Source: Aphrocallistes beatrix
Taxonomy: Eukaryota; Porifera; Hexactinellida; Sceptrulophora; Aphrocallistidae
DNA: 64,000 bases
Direction: 5' to 3'
NCBI GenBank assembly: GCA_963281255.1
Contig: OY725505.1
Location: forward strand, 806,001 to 870,000
The first letter of the stretch is position 1. Every line of letters starts with the position of its first letter. The notes under the pieces are model-generated. The model was not told the DNA's origin. It was given only the letters and a program-made list of their open reading frames with translations, and ran no database searches. The position numbers and the translations under genes are program-made. This document shows positions 1 through 11,255 of this stretch, piece by piece.

Positions 1-152
1 GATGTCAAGCCCCAGTGGAGCTGCGGTAGCTGTTATTAGGTCTAGTTATTATAGTTGGAATAGATAGGCACTCAATAGGAAGAGAGTTCAGATTTTAGAG
101 AGCAGAAGAAATAAAATACACTTCTTAGATTAGAGATGAGCTAAATATGTAT

Positions 153-287
153 CAGGGTTTCCGTGGGAATGAAATTTCAATTCACATTCCCATCCCATTC
201 CCATAGAATTCCTGTGGGAATCCCCATAGGAATCCTATGAGGATCCCCACCGGGGGAAAAATCATTCCCATTCCCACAGCAACCCTG
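153..287. mobile_element. hAT-like MITE inside the foldback arm
   Basis: Starts CAGGGTTTCCGTGGGAAT and ends with CAGCAACCCTG, rich in 'cccattccc' and 'gggaat' blocks. Its mirror lies at 1756-1890 in the right arm, so it was inserted before the arm was copied into its partner or was exchanged by gene conversion. A related copy lies at 41438-41549. No clear target duplication. Confidence 0.5.
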
Positions 288-636
288 GTCTATTGGGACA
301 TGTCCAGTATTTTAGTTAAAACCGGGGATATCCTGCAGCTGTCCCGTCCTGTCCTGGATATTAGTAACAGCCATTGTTTAAGTGTTGGTATGACTAGAAT
401 GAGTTACTTCTTAGTATCATACTGTGATATAACAAATCCATATCAATACAGTATTAGTATGCAATTGGGGATAAATATATTCAGGAATTTTGAACGCCTG
501 AGTATTGTCCATCTAATGTATTGAATACTAAAATATGAATTGTTAGTCCGGGGTCAAACAACTTGGTTATTCGGCAATTTAAAAGTATAAAAAAATCGAG
601 GATGTCAAATGATTGATAGAATCTAATTTTCCATGA

Positions 637-1408
637 AAAAAATGGTCCACCCCCCGGACCAATTTTCCCTGAAAAAAATGGTCCCCCCCGGACCAATATT
701 CACTGAAAAAAATGGTCCCCCCCCGGACCAATATTCACTGAAAAAAAATAGTCCCCCGGACCAATATTCACTGATAAAAATGGTCCCCCCGGACCAATTT
801 TCCCTGAAAAAAATGGTCTCCCCCGGACCAGTTTTTCCTGAAAAAAGTGGTCTCCCCCGGACCAGTTTTTCCTGAAAAAAATGGTTCCCCGGACCAATTT
901 CCCTGAAAAAAATGGTCCACCGGACCAAAATTCCCAGAAAAAAATGGTCCCCCGGACCAAATTTTCCTGAAAAAAATGGTCCCTCCCCCGGACCAATTTT
1001 TCCTGGAAAAAATGGTCCCCTCGGACCAAAATTCCATGGAAAATTGGTCCATAGTAGGACCAAAATTTTCAGGGGAGGACCAATTTTCCATGAAAAAATT
1101 GGTCCCCCGGACCAAAACTTTCGTGACAGTCCTACTATGGACCAATTTTCCATGGAATTTTAGGTCTGGGGGACCATTTTTTTCAGTGAAAATTGGTCCC
1201 GGGGGACCATTTTTTTCAGGAAAAATTGGTCCGGGGAGACCATTTTTTTCAGGAAAAATTGGTCCGGGGGGACCATTTTTCAGGGAATTTTGGTCCGGGG
1301 GACCATTTTTTTCAGGGAATATTGGTCCTGGGGGACCATTTTTTACAGGGAATATTGGTCCAGGACCATTTTCTTTCAGAAAAAAATTGTCTGTGAGATT
1401 AATTCTTT
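637..1408. repeat. GGACC...GGTCC quasi-palindromic tandem repeats
   Basis: Units of about 30-40 bp built on GGACCAATTTTCCCTG followed by an A-run and ATGGTCC. Each unit is nearly its own reverse complement. The left half is in one orientation, and from about 1140 the units run in the opposite one. They explain every overlapping open frame reported here on both strands; these frames are not genes. Confidence 0.9.
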
Positions 1409-2049
1409 CATGGAAAAATAGATTCTATCAATCATTTGACATCCTCGATTTTTTTATACTTTTCAATTGTCGAACAACCAAGTTGTTTGACCCCGACTGA
1501 CAATTCATATTTTAGTATTCAATACATTAGATGGACAATACTCAGGCGTTCAAAATTCCTGAATATATTTATCCCCAATTGCATACTAATACTGTATTGT
1601 TATGGATTTGTTATATCACAGTATGATACTAAGAAGTAACTCATTCTAGTCATACTAACACTTAAACAATGGTTGTTACTAATATCCAGGACAGGACGGG
1701 ACAGCTGCAGGATATCCCCGGTTTTAACTAAAATACTGGACATGTCCCAATAGACCAGGGTTGCTGTGGGAATGGGAATGATTTTTCCCCCAGTGGGGAA
1801 CCTCATAGGATTCCTATGTGGATTCCCACAGGAATTCTATGGGAATGGGATGGGAATGTGAATTGAAATTTAAATCCCACGGAAACCCTGATACATACAC
1901 GTACATAGCTGCTCTCTAAAATCTGAACTCTCTTCCTATTGAGTGCCTATCTATTCCAACTATAATAACTAGACCTAATAACAGCTACCGCAGCTCCACT
2001 GGGGCTTGACATCCTTTCCAAATGGTGATGCATTTTTCATTGAAATATT

Positions 2050-2392
2050 GGTTATGGTGGACCAAAATTCCTTATGGAAAATTGGTCCCCCGGACCAATT
2101 TTCCTTGAAAAAAATGGTCTCCCCGGACCAAAATTCCATGGAAAATTGGTCCATGTAGGCCCAAAATTTTCAGGGGAGGACCAATTTTCCATGAAAAAAT
2201 TGGTCCCCCGGACCAAAATTCCCTGAAAAAAATGGTCCCCCCGGACCAAAATTCCATGTAAAATTGGTCCATGTAGGACCAAAATTTTCAGGGAAGGACC
2301 AATTTTCCATGAAAAAATTGGTCCCCCGGACCAAAATTCCATGGAAAATTGGTCCCCCGGCCCCAAATTTTCGCGGACCATTTTTCCAGTGA
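2050..2392. repeat. Second block of GGACC/GGTCC repeats outside the foldback
   Basis: About ten units of the same GGACCAAAATTCC / GGAAAATTGGTCC family continue 40 bp beyond the element's right end. This suggests either a second element or that the repeat unit spreads on its own. Confidence 0.8.
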
Positions 2393-2812
2393 CAGCTCCA
2401 CTAAGTTCTGAGCTCGAGCAATATGCCGACTCATCATGGAATTAGACGTCATTGTCACATTTTTAAAAGTTAAGCAATACAGTTATTCGAGCATAACTCG
2501 CCATTATATGAGATAGAAGGCTGAAATTTTAATAGAATCTGTATACTAACATCTTCACATATTATGCAACTATCATCAAAAAATGATGGCTCATCACTCT
2601 GTTATGACGTCATCATTATGCATCAAAATTTTAAAAATTGACAAATTTTGAGATTTTCCGTGCGATATCGATTATAACAGTAGGACAGACCCATTTGGAG
2701 ATGTTATCTCCCTTATAATTAAATCAATGTGACCCCAGGCGCCCGCAGAGCGCCTCCGGCGGACACAAAGTGTCCGCCAGCCGCACAGTGCAAGCAAGCG
2801 AAGCCCGCTTGT
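2393..2812 (+). mobile_element. Helentron-like non-autonomous element, family B
   Basis: Begins near AGCTCCACTAAGTTCTGAG, passes through a segment with GACGTCATTGTCAC, and ends in a GC-rich block whose last bases can form a hairpin and finish CGCTTGT. The same layout is seen at 34630-35017, 51172-51570 (-) and 56345-56732. The 3' hairpin, absence of terminal inverted repeats and, in the fullest copy, a TATATATA start suggest a rolling-circle (Helitron/Helentron) type; this assignment is inferred. Confidence 0.55.
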
Positions 2813-2904
2813 ATTAAAAATATTCAGATTTATTTCAACTAGATGATAGAGATATTTTCAGGTGCTTACACCTCCTCATCTCAAAAATACCGAATCGTGA
2901 CTAT

Positions 2905-3235
2905 ATTTTCGACACATGGTAGAGGTAGAGCAGAAAAGAAGGTGTATTGGAGTAACGAGCAAGTTTAGAGGGATTGCGAATCGATTCAAACACTAAAAAA
3001 TATATCGCGCAAGGCATTCTTGCATGAAAATAGTTTTTTACACAATGATGAATATATCAAAGAAATCACTCTTTAGTTGTTCATTGGAATCTAAAGGTAT
3101 TGGTTTTAATTCAGACTCTAAAGGAATTCATGCATCAAGGACCATTTAACACGGAATAGGCCTAATTGACGACTTTAAATATGTCATTGCAGATGAGGGT
3201 TATGATATTTGTACCTACTTTCACAGATGTTTATT
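2905..3235 (+). pseudogene. Decayed NHL-repeat gene fragment
   Basis: Out-of-frame pieces match the intact NHL gene at 5005. One is a run equivalent to its 'AIDPNTKEIYV' blade edge near 2970, and near 3155 is a clear HGIGLIDDFKYVIAD segment corresponding to HGIALTDDFKLVVGF in the intact protein. Frameshifts and stops separate them and no start is preserved. It is a dead paralogue about 2 kb upstream of the living copy. Confidence 0.65.
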
Positions 3236-3508
3236 TATAATTAATGTCGTGGTACTAATCTTGTTTGGTAATTATAACACCTGCACTAATTGGATGCAAA
3301 ACAGGTATTGTCCTTTCATGACACATTTAGTTTTTGCTCCATTTCTATCGCTCAAATCTGCATTAGGACTGTTCAAACGTCACGTTACACTACAAGGAGA
3401 GGAAGGAGTGATTAAAATATGAAAAAATGGGACTGATAGTGGAAGAATTACTATTTTATATAATAAATTATATCAATTGAAATTTTAAGATAATGTGTAT
3501 ATGGTATA

Positions 3509-3966
3509 CAGTAGAACCTCCATAATCCGACACCAGTGGTGTTTTTGGGGGGGACGGGGGGGCGCTGCCCCCCCCCCACTCTTTTCGCTTGGGGGGCGCT
3601 CCTTACCTCATGCTGACTACCATTTTAATTTTAGCCTTAGAATGTATTACGTAGCATAACAAATTCAAATCAATTGTTGCCATTTTAAACTAACCATATT
3701 CTTTTTCTCTTTCTTATTATCACCATTTCTATACCATCAGGGGATTAAAGTTTCACGAAAAAACATATAACTTTTTTACGGGAAGGAAGCGCCCCCCCAC
3801 TTCTATTTTTGGCGAAACACTGCTGTCCGACACCTGTATAATCTGGAAGACATGCTTAATCCGACATCGTTTTCTATCATAACTAGCGTTGAACATTAGA
3901 AATATCAGTATATAATCCGACAGTTTTTTCGATCCCCAAAGGGTGTCGTATATTCAGGTTCAACTG
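3509..3966. mobile_element. pogo/Tigger-like MITE (TA target)
   Basis: Ends are CAGTAGAACCTCCATAATCC and the reverse complement of CAGTTGAACCTGAATATACG, flanked by TA at 3507-3508 and 3967-3968. The interior is interrupted by a second MITE at 3534-3825. Confidence 0.75.
3534..3825. mobile_element. hAT MITE nested in the pogo MITE, 8-bp TSD
   Basis: Ends CAGTGGTGTTTTTGG and GGCGAAACACTGCTG are imperfect inverted repeats. The 8 bp TCCGACAC occurs on both sides (3526-3533 and 3826-3833), which is the target duplication size of hAT elements. The interior has long G and C runs. Confidence 0.85.
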
Positions 3967-4026
3967 TATTAGTTTAAACACATTATCGAAATAGAATTTC
4001 ATTCACTATTCTTTACAAGCTATGTA

Positions 4027-4796
4027 CAGGGTGACCCATAAGTTCTGTTACAAGCTTCATTAGGTATAAAATTTCTTACACTCAAACGATCTTAGTTATT
4101 ATGGTCCAGAGATTGTAATTCGAATATCCTTAATGATTTTGAAAGATTTTTCGATTCTATGACTTAGAAATGTGTTTTGTATGGTGAGTTTTGAGAAAAA
4201 AAAATGTGTCCTGGACCGCAGCGAAAATCGTGAATCAGGCCCCACTGCTTTTCAAGTTATCTTCCCAGAGTCTTCAAATTCTAGGAAAAATTAGCTCACA
4301 CATTTCCCTCGCGAACTCTAAATTTGTAGAGATATAAGATGTTCAGATCAGTGCATTTTGAAGACCATTTGGATCATATTTTTCTGTGATGTGAAAAAAA
4401 GTGCCATTTTGGGGAATTTTGCAAAATGTACCTAATTTGAACTGCGACTGAATAACTTTTTCTCGTTTCTGATAAAGAATTCAGTGGATTTATGAAATCT
4501 TTTTATGGCGAAGAAAGGTACCTGGTGCTAAATCGTCATGGGACATCGATTATGAAGACATTTTTTACAGAAGCAGTGGGGCCTGATTCACGATTTTCGC
4601 TGCGGTCCAGGACACATTTTTTTTTCTCAAAACTCACCATACAAAACACATTTCTAAGTCATAGAATCGAAAAATCTTTTAAAATCATTGAGGATATTCG
4701 AATTACAATCTCTAAGGACCATAATAACTAAGATCGTTTGAGTACAAGAAATTTTATACCTAATGAAGCTTGTAACAGAACTTATGGGTCACCCTG
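4027..4796. mobile_element. Mariner-like element with ~220-bp inverted ends
   Basis: Both ends read CAGGGTGACCCATAAGTTC inward and are flanked by TA at 4025-4026 and 4797-4798. The inverted arms extend to about 4250 and 4577. A decayed relative lies at 16845-17285. A short frame at 4492-4731 lies within the arm and is not a gene. It may be mobilised by a transposase like the relic at 54960-56345, since elements encoding that type often have CAGGGTG-type ends (inference). Confidence 0.8.
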
Positions 4797-5004
4797 TACA
4801 AAAGTGTTTGCTCATCATTTCAGAATATTTGGTAATAAATGTGTTTAAGGGATGTCACGTAACGATAAGGAGGTAAGTAGGGTTGGTGTTCTCAATGGGA
4901 ATACCAAACTATAATTTTGCTCTAAAAGATATGGCATTCATATTAGCTACTTTTTCATGATATAACCGTTTAGTCCGTTCTGCTGAAAAAAAATTGTCTA
5001 AGAA

Positions 5005-5868
5005 ATGACGAGTAGATTTACTGCTACTTCACATCTCGACTCAGCAAGAACACAACCTTATCATATATTCGACCACAGGATGGAAGTTGCAGAGAGAGGA
5101 AAAGAACCTGGACAGTTGCACGGTCCTAAAGGAGTCGCGATAGATCCAAACACGAAAGAAATCTATGTCGTACAAAGCAATCCTACTTGCATATCAATTT
5201 TTTCCTCCATTGGTGAGTTTATCAAAATATTCACCTCCAAATACATGACTAGTCCATGGGGCATTGCTATCCAACAAGACAATATCTACCTTACGGATAT
5301 TTTAAGCCATGATGTCATTCATTTTAAAAAAGAGACAACAGGGTTCAGTTTCGTGGATAAGCAAGGAGAATACGGACAAACTATTGGTAAGTTCGATATT
5401 CCTAAGCAACTGACCATCTCATCTAAAGGAGACGTCTTCATTGCTGATTGCTGGAACAATCGTGTTCAAGTACTAGACAGTGACCTGCACTATCAGAGTC
5501 AAATCTCTCACGATTCTCTTAAAAATCCTGAGGACATCAAACTAACAGTTGAAGAAGTGTACGTACTGTGTGCTTGTGGACCTCCTTTCATCCATGTTTT
5601 CTCTTATACCGGAGAGAAAATACGCTCTGTAACAACATCCACTCATAGTTCATTCTTCTGTCTGGACAGTTTCGGGAATATAATTATTAAAAATCGTACT
5701 ACTGACCGAATAAATATATTCACGAAGTATGGGGCACTTCTTGACACATTTAAAGGACAAGGTTATATAGTAGGATCGATCCAGAACCCACACGGAATTG
5801 CTCTGACTGATGATTTCAAATTGGTTGTTGGATTTAGCAGTAAAATTTGTCTGTGCATATTTTCATAG
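5005..5868 (+). CDS. NHL-repeat beta-propeller protein, no coiled coil
   Basis: 287-residue single-exon gene starting at ATG 5005. It reads as about six propeller blades, each with the NHL pattern 'P-x-G-(I/V)-A-I-D' followed by 'I-(Y/F)-V-(A/T)-D' and 'V-x-V-F'. Clear examples are GPKGVAIDPNTKEIYVV near residue 40, GDVFIADCWNNRVQVLD near 150 and PHGIALTDD near 265. NHL propellers bind proteins or RNA; in TRIM-NHL proteins they follow RING, B-box and coiled-coil domains, none of which is present here. The partner is unknown. The window holds related copies at 29.7, 36.6, 53.5 and probably 57.7 kb, plus two dead ones. The frame is intact and contains a CTAGA in phase CTA-GAC without disruption, unlike several other genes here. 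Confidence 0.85.
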   Translation: MTSRFTATSHLDSARTQPYHIFDHRMEVAERGKEPGQLHGPKGVAIDPNTKEIYVVQSNPTCISIFSSIGEFIKIFTSKYMTSPWGIAIQQDNIYLTDILSHDVIHFKKETTGFSFVDKQGEYGQTIGKFDIPKQLTISSKGDVFIADCWNNRVQVLDSDLHYQSQISHDSLKNPEDIKLTVEEVYVLCACGPPFIHVFSYTGEKIRSVTTSTHSSFFCLDSFGNIIIKNRTTDRINIFTKYGALLDTFKGQGYIVGSIQNPHGIALTDDFKLVVGFSSKICLCIFS

Positions 5869-8006
5869 CTTCAGTGACAATCTAATGTTGTTATTATGGT
5901 ATTCTTATTAAAATATTAACCTTCTATGCTTGCGAGATTTCTCTACTTATATGTATAATTAATTCCCCGAATCCATATGGTTCTCCCGCTCAAAAATGGT
6001 AAAAATAGGAGATAATTCAAAAATTCCAAGGGAAAAGAATTTCAATTATGTAGTACATAGAATATCATTTAAACATGAATAATTTGATGCACCTTTAATA
6101 AACTTTAAAGTCAGTACAAAATGACGACATTGAGAAGAGGATTAGTATTAGTGAAAATTAAAAGAATTAGGACAAAGAGATATCAATAATTTGGAATTTC
6201 AATTGATCATAATGCTACATTATTCTTATTCGAGTTGTATTAGTATAAAAGTATTTGATACCAGGGATCTCAGAATTGGTTAATTAATTGAGTAGTCTAT
6301 TTTGGTTCAGCTAATTGATGCCTAGTGCACCCTCTGATTCCTCTTTCTACCCCTAAAGGAAATATCCTGGAAATTTCCTTAGTAGAGGCTAGTCCAAATT
6401 TCCCCAACAAAGATAAAAATAGAGCAACTGCTACACCGTGTATATAATCAAAGTAATAGTTTGAGTGGCGTGTGGTCTAAGCGAGTTGTAACTGAGGACT
6501 TAGATCCCTGGTTCTTAGCTTGCAGTGATCACTGCTTTTCATACTCTATTATATAGACTTGGCAGTGTAATCTGAGCGTAGTACACTCTTATGAGAACTT
6601 CAGAGAACTGAAAGCATTAAGGATTCCATTCAAAGTAAAGCATTATCTTTCTTGTTACTGATGCCCGAGAATTTATAACATCGGTGTTTCATGTAATAAT
6701 GCATCAATGCAATCTATCAATTGTTCACATGCCTGTCTTTAGGTTCAACTACGTATTATATGCGCGTATGATACATAATTTTATTGCCTTTTTGCCCCTT
6801 ATCAGTCTTTCGGATTACTAACTCATAGAAACTGATTCCTAAGTTCAAAATGAGTAACTACTACCATCAGACCCCAAGTTCCCGGATTAAAATACCAACA
6901 CATCCACCTGAACTAAAACAAGCATGGACCCATGCTCTAAGCCGTGATGTGACTCTCATTACTTTACCTACTAATTGGTTAGTATGGATGGCACTGTGAT
7001 ATCTTCCCACGTTTATTTTCTCCATTTTGAGAGAAAAATATTTCAGGAACACTCTTAGTGGGGATGTGGACGGGCGTATTTCATTATCATGATCTAATTA
7101 TTTGATATAACAATAAAACCTGCTAATTTGATCTATTATTGGCTACAAACATTTAATTAATGCAGTGAAATCTCAAAAACAATCAGTATACAGTCGAACC
7201 TGCTTTAGCCCATCTCTATATAGCGGTCATCTGCACATAGCGGCTACCTAAAAACATGTGAACAGTCCCGTCCGATTTCCTATAATATTGATCTGTGTAT
7301 AACGGCCACCTGCTCGACGCAGCGGCCCCTCTTTCCTGATCCCTTAGGGGCTCTAAAACTATCAATAACGGCCCTTTCGGACATGTTTAGAACGAGTACA
7401 AAGTGTTTATTACGATCCCTATTCCGAACGATGATCTAGCTTAATGTACATCGGTGATTTCCAAAGTACATTTATAGATTGGCACTGCATCGCATCGCTA
7501 CAACTTGGTACTCTATATTCTGGACCCTACATGGAGGATTTGCCCTCTAGGCGATAATCTAGGTATGCCTTTATCTGACTGTTGTAATAGTTTAAAAAAT
7601 TCTGGAGGCAAGCGCCTGAAGGAGATGTCCTTATGGCAAAGACGGTGTACCACGTCTGTTTGTCTGTATCCGTGATTATATGAAATTCAACAGTTTAATT
7701 TCTCCCAAAACCCACAGGAGAAGAGTGCTCTCCAAACGCTACTGCTAATAATCAATTTGTGAGAATTGAAGAATTTATAGTCGTATGCTTATGCTTGTGT
7801 GAGAATTTAAAATATACTACACAAAATATTTAAACCCTAATTTGACGTGGGGTCAAAGGTATAAATAGAAAATCACTTTCAATTCAACATTCCTAGGCAA
7901 AGTAGGGCTAATTAAACTCAATATATACAAAAGGAAATAAGATACAATCTATCTAAAATTAGTAAAAGTATAAAAGCAGTAAATCCTATTCTGTTAGAGA
8001 TGAGAA
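5869..8006. other. Intergenic stretch, little recognisable content
   Basis: AT-rich sequence between the NHL gene and the MFSD8-like gene. Apart from the pogo-like fragment at 7191-7380 I see no coding pattern; the short open frame at 6867-7052 has no family resemblance. The NHL gene's 3' end and the MFSD8-like gene's 3' end both face into it. Confidence 0.6.
7191..7380. mobile_element. pogo/Tigger-like element fragment
   Basis: Begins CAGTCGAACCTGCTTTAGCC directly after TA, then 'ataacggccacctgctcg', a pattern typical of pogo-like ends. The partner end is not found, so it is a truncated copy. Confidence 0.45.
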
Positions 8007-9551
8007 TTATTTGTAAGGCACCAGTCGTGGGAAGCAGATCAAAAGCAGTAAAATAGCGATGAAGATAATTCCAACAATAACTGAGAATGTAACCTGTGGA
8101 CCTGTGTACACGTACAGATTTGCCAACCCTACCGGCCCGACGACTCGAGCAAGAGCTCCCCCGGATGTGTACAACCCCATCATCAGCCCAGGAGGATGGG
8201 GGCCCAGTACCTTTGAGAAGATAGTTATCACTAGAACGCTCACCATTGGGAAACCCAATGAAAATATTATAGGACCAAGCCAGTACTGAAAATCTCGGAG
8301 TTTAGGTACAGAGGTGCACCAAGGCTGTGTTGAAAAGTCACACCCGACCAACTCGTGACTGTTATTAATTAATTTGGAAGAGGCATTTATTAGAGAAGGC
8401 TTTAAGGACGGATATTCGCCTGGCCACGGGATGAAGATATAAACCCCAGTTGCAAAGACTAATAGCGCACCAACGAGCAGTGTACGTTCTTGAATTCGTT
8501 TAACCAAAACCTTTATTATGGTAAGAACAATTAATGCTAGAACACCGTTGATAGCGAAGATGATTATTATAGAAAATAGCTTCCTGGTTACTCCATGCGA
8601 ACTCGTCCATCGAGTAAGGGGTGATAAGTGTCTCAAATGATGTCCATACTATATTAAATAAAGCGCATTCGAATATACATATAGATGCAGCTAATCTGTC
8701 GAATGGATGAGATGGAGCCTTCCTATCATTTATTAAGGGAGTTTCCTCATCGTTTAAAGTCGGAGAGTTTCGTTGTGCTTTCTTCTTCGAGTTATCTTTG
8801 AACCAGATGAAACAAATTAAGTTGCATATGCCCAACACTGTACAAAGGAACGCCGGTCCTGTATACAGATTGAACATCAACTGCAAATGTGGTATCGTGA
8901 GACCCGGGTACCCGATAGGTTGGAAGACAAACCCGATCACCGGACCGAGGATAAATCCTAAAGATCTGGCGAGGTCTAGATGAGCGAGCTGGTTCGTTCT
9001 TTTTCGGTTGTAGCAGTTGAAATGAATGCACGCATCACTGAAGTATGTCCGATACTGGATCCAATGAAAAACCGCGAAACAAGTACAATATATATAGCAA
9101 TAGAAGATGGAAATATGTTGCAATAAGCGTATAATATATTAAATAGAGAAGACAGCAGTAAAGCAAAAGCAATCGGCTCCCTTGCAGGACGAAACTGGGA
9201 CCAAAAACCGAATAAAGGAGCTGAAATGAATTGTCCAATTGAAAATACAGCTACGACCCAGCCATAGTAACTCTTTGATGTGTTCGGATTGAGAGTCTTG
9301 AGGTAAGGGTAGATATTTGTTACAACAATCGTGAAGCTGATAGCACTTAAAAACATTGTCAAATAGATCAAACGAATTGACCACCATTTCTTCGAGTTTG
9401 CGATTGAAAGAGTGTCTTTAGTTCGATTTAATTCTTCACTCTTATCTGCATTGATAGGCATATTGACAGGAAATAATTGGGATTGCATGCTCACACTGTA
9501 CTCACTACGAGCAACTGATTCATCTTTCTCCTGAGTAGAAGACTGGATCAT
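8007..9551 (-). CDS. MFSD8: MFSD8/CLN7-like lysosomal major facilitator transporter, two frame breaks
   Basis: About 515 codons without introns, close to the 518 residues of human MFSD8. The N-terminal part (start ATG 9551) has RLIYLTMFLSAISF for the first membrane segment, then GWVVAVFSIGQ, and EKERTSS; the middle has LGFILGPVIGFVF; the C-terminal part has GCDFSTQPWC, FSKVLGPHPPG and ARVVGPVG, all MFSD8 landmarks. MFSD8 is a twelve-helix endolysosomal membrane protein, in human a chloride channel/transporter whose loss causes a neuronal ceroid lipofuscinosis. Oddity: the protein runs through three frames. The first break is at about 8976-8992, where TAG within CTAGA ends frame one and the match resumes with one base effectively missing. 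The second is at about 8562-8571, where one extra base restores the original frame. The two cancel, so total length is preserved. Assembly error, recent inactivation and recoding are all possible. Head to head with the FAM8A1-like gene, 860 bp away. Confidence 0.9.
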
Positions 9552-10411
9552 CTAATATTTCTATCACCAGGGATGGAAGAATTGCTATTAGCAGCAGTGT
9601 TTGTAAATACGTAATATTTTGTGAAGGTTAGAAATACGGAGCGGATCTAGAAATTAGGGGGAGGAGGTATCGGTCATTTTTTAAAAATTGAACGGAATAT
9701 GTATTTCCTCTGATATCTTATGGAAAATGTAGGTAATAGATAATCAATTGTTGAAAAGGCTGGGTGGGTATAGATGTTAAACTTCAGATCAAATTAGACC
9801 TGGTCTCCAGTGGATAGAGATGGACCCCCACATTTCCCCCTGCTCTACCTAAACGGAGTCTAGACTCAGATCTGGAGTTTTTACATGTACGTAGACAGCA
9901 AACACATACAATAGATCTACTAGTACAATTAGTACCTGAGTGGTTCTAGTTGAAGCAACACCACACAAACACTATTTAAATTCGCCCATCGTATAGAAAA
10001 ATGCATGGAAGAATATCCTAACTTGCTCTATTTAATTGCATAAACTAATCAATTAGAAACTCAAAGTTGTTTGTTGGATTCCAACGATGTAATATCCGTG
10101 AAATTATCGGAGTTGATTAGATGCGTTTTGTTATTATATATAAGTAGCTTTTTAGAAAAAGCAACAAATTGCTGTGCATATTATCTTAGTCCTTGTACGT
10201 ATGATTTCACTGGCATTCTAAAAGTAAGCAAGGCTTTGTAGACATGCACAAACCTTATTTTTAAAAATCCACACACGCACATATACACGTGTACTGTATA
10301 CGTATATTACTTATAAGAATTAGCAAGTAGATGAACAATCAATATTTAATTCATCTGCTTCAGGCTTCAGGGATATAACAATATTATTCAAATCCTAGTA
10401 ATAATAGGACA
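9552..10411. promoter_or_regulatory. Divergent intergenic region between MFSD8-like and FAM8A1-like genes
   Basis: 860 bp separate the two start codons on opposite strands, so both 5' flanks and promoters must lie here. A TATATATAAG-like run at about 10135 is a weak TATA candidate. No repeat family recognised. No specific factor site can be claimed. Confidence 0.4.
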
Positions 10412-11230
10412 ATGGCTGGTTCAGATGGTCTTATTTACTTTGCATGGGACTCCCTATACACTGGTTATCTCTACGACATGATGTACAAGGACCAGGCTTG
10501 CAGAATGTGTAAAGAGAAGAACGATGATACAAGGCTAAGACCTTCGCAGATCGATAACAGAATCAAGCAACTAATGTCAACCGTGAAAACTAAACCTCAA
10601 ACATCTACCAATAATGAGCAGATACCAACTCCAGCACGGTATAGAGGGTATAAAACGCAACGGGCTAGCTTTCTGAGACAGTTAGCTGTAGATATAGTCG
10701 ACCAGTTTTGTATCGTTCATTCTGATCGTCTCAATCAACTCCTTCGATGTGGTAGTCAGCGATATTATAGAAAAAAATCAGTGATTCTTCTGAAATTTTA
10801 TCCAGTAAAAAAGGTTTGTTGAATAAGACTTTTTTACATATTGATGATCTGAATTCAGAGATTTTTCACATTCTGTTTTTGCTCTCAGTCTCAAGTATAA
10901 TAATCCGTATATTTGTGTCTGTTTACGAATGGCTATCCATATGGTTATACGGCACAACAATTGGCAAACTGATGGCAGGTCTCTATGTGGTAGAGTGTAT
11001 TGAGATAGTAACTTCTGAAATGCGAGATGACATTATTATTGTAAATCCAGGCACGAAAGTTGGATGCTATTCATTACTAAAAAGATCAGTTGTTAAGAAT
11101 GTTCTGCGATTTCATACCGCTTATACTCTGCTTCATAACAACAAAAGGTGGAAGGACACTTTATGACGAGGCAACTAAAACAGCTGTTGTGTACGAGCGG
11201 GCTCTTTGGGAACCGAATATGATACAATGA
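10412..11230 (+). CDS. FAM8A1: FAM8A1-like RDD-domain membrane protein, three apparent +1 frame breaks
   Basis: FAM8A1 is an ER membrane protein that works with HERP to organise the HRD1 ubiquitin-ligase complex in ER-associated degradation. The match here: an N-terminal soluble part with a CRMC motif; FLRQLAVDIVDQ opening the RDD domain; hydrophobic FILIVSINSFDVVV; then YEWLSIWLYGTTIGKLMAGL, the hallmark loop equivalent to YEIICIWGAGGATPGK; and a C-terminal GRTLYDEATKTAVVYER before TGA at 11230. These pieces lie in different frames. Continuous reading needs a one-base skip at about 10701-10704, in the A7 run at 10771-10777 and in the A4 run at 11143-11146, all in the same direction. About 271 residues if joined. 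Homopolymer miscounts, decay or recoding could explain it. A foldback element lies 25 bp after the stop. Confidence 0.75.
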
Positions 11231-11255
11231 TTTTGTACATAGAATTAGGTCTGTG

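Larger units (their letters stand above)
1..2013. mobile_element. Foldback DNA element with ~0.6-kb inverted arms
   Basis: The first bases (GATGTCAAGCCCCAGTGG) return as their reverse complement ending at 2013, and the match continues inward to about 637 on the left and 1408 on the right. The arms are therefore roughly 600 bp and near-perfect. The centre (637-1408) is filled with short GGACC/GGTCC repeats. No transposase is visible; the open frames here are repeat translations. The left flank lies outside the window, so a target duplication cannot be tested. It is a non-autonomous foldback element of unknown superfamily. Confidence 0.85.

Noticed and set aside
481-1500. Overlapping open frames on both strands rich in 'FFSGKIGPGG'-like repeats
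   Set aside because: They are translations of the GGACC/GGTCC tandem repeats in all frames and have no independent support.
6465-6530. tRNA-like or SINE promoter (TGGTCTAAGCG resembling an A box)
   Set aside because: The expected B box is only partly present (GGTTCTTAGC), no cloverleaf folds by eye, and no second copy is seen in the window.
8059-8289. Plus-strand frame inside the MFSD8-like gene
   Set aside because: Antisense shadow of a strongly conserved minus-strand coding sequence.
10412-10822. The 136-residue frame taken as a complete separate protein
   Set aside because: Its C-terminal third is not RDD-like, whereas the +1 frame there gives the hydrophobic segment expected in FAM8A1, so a frame break is the better reading.
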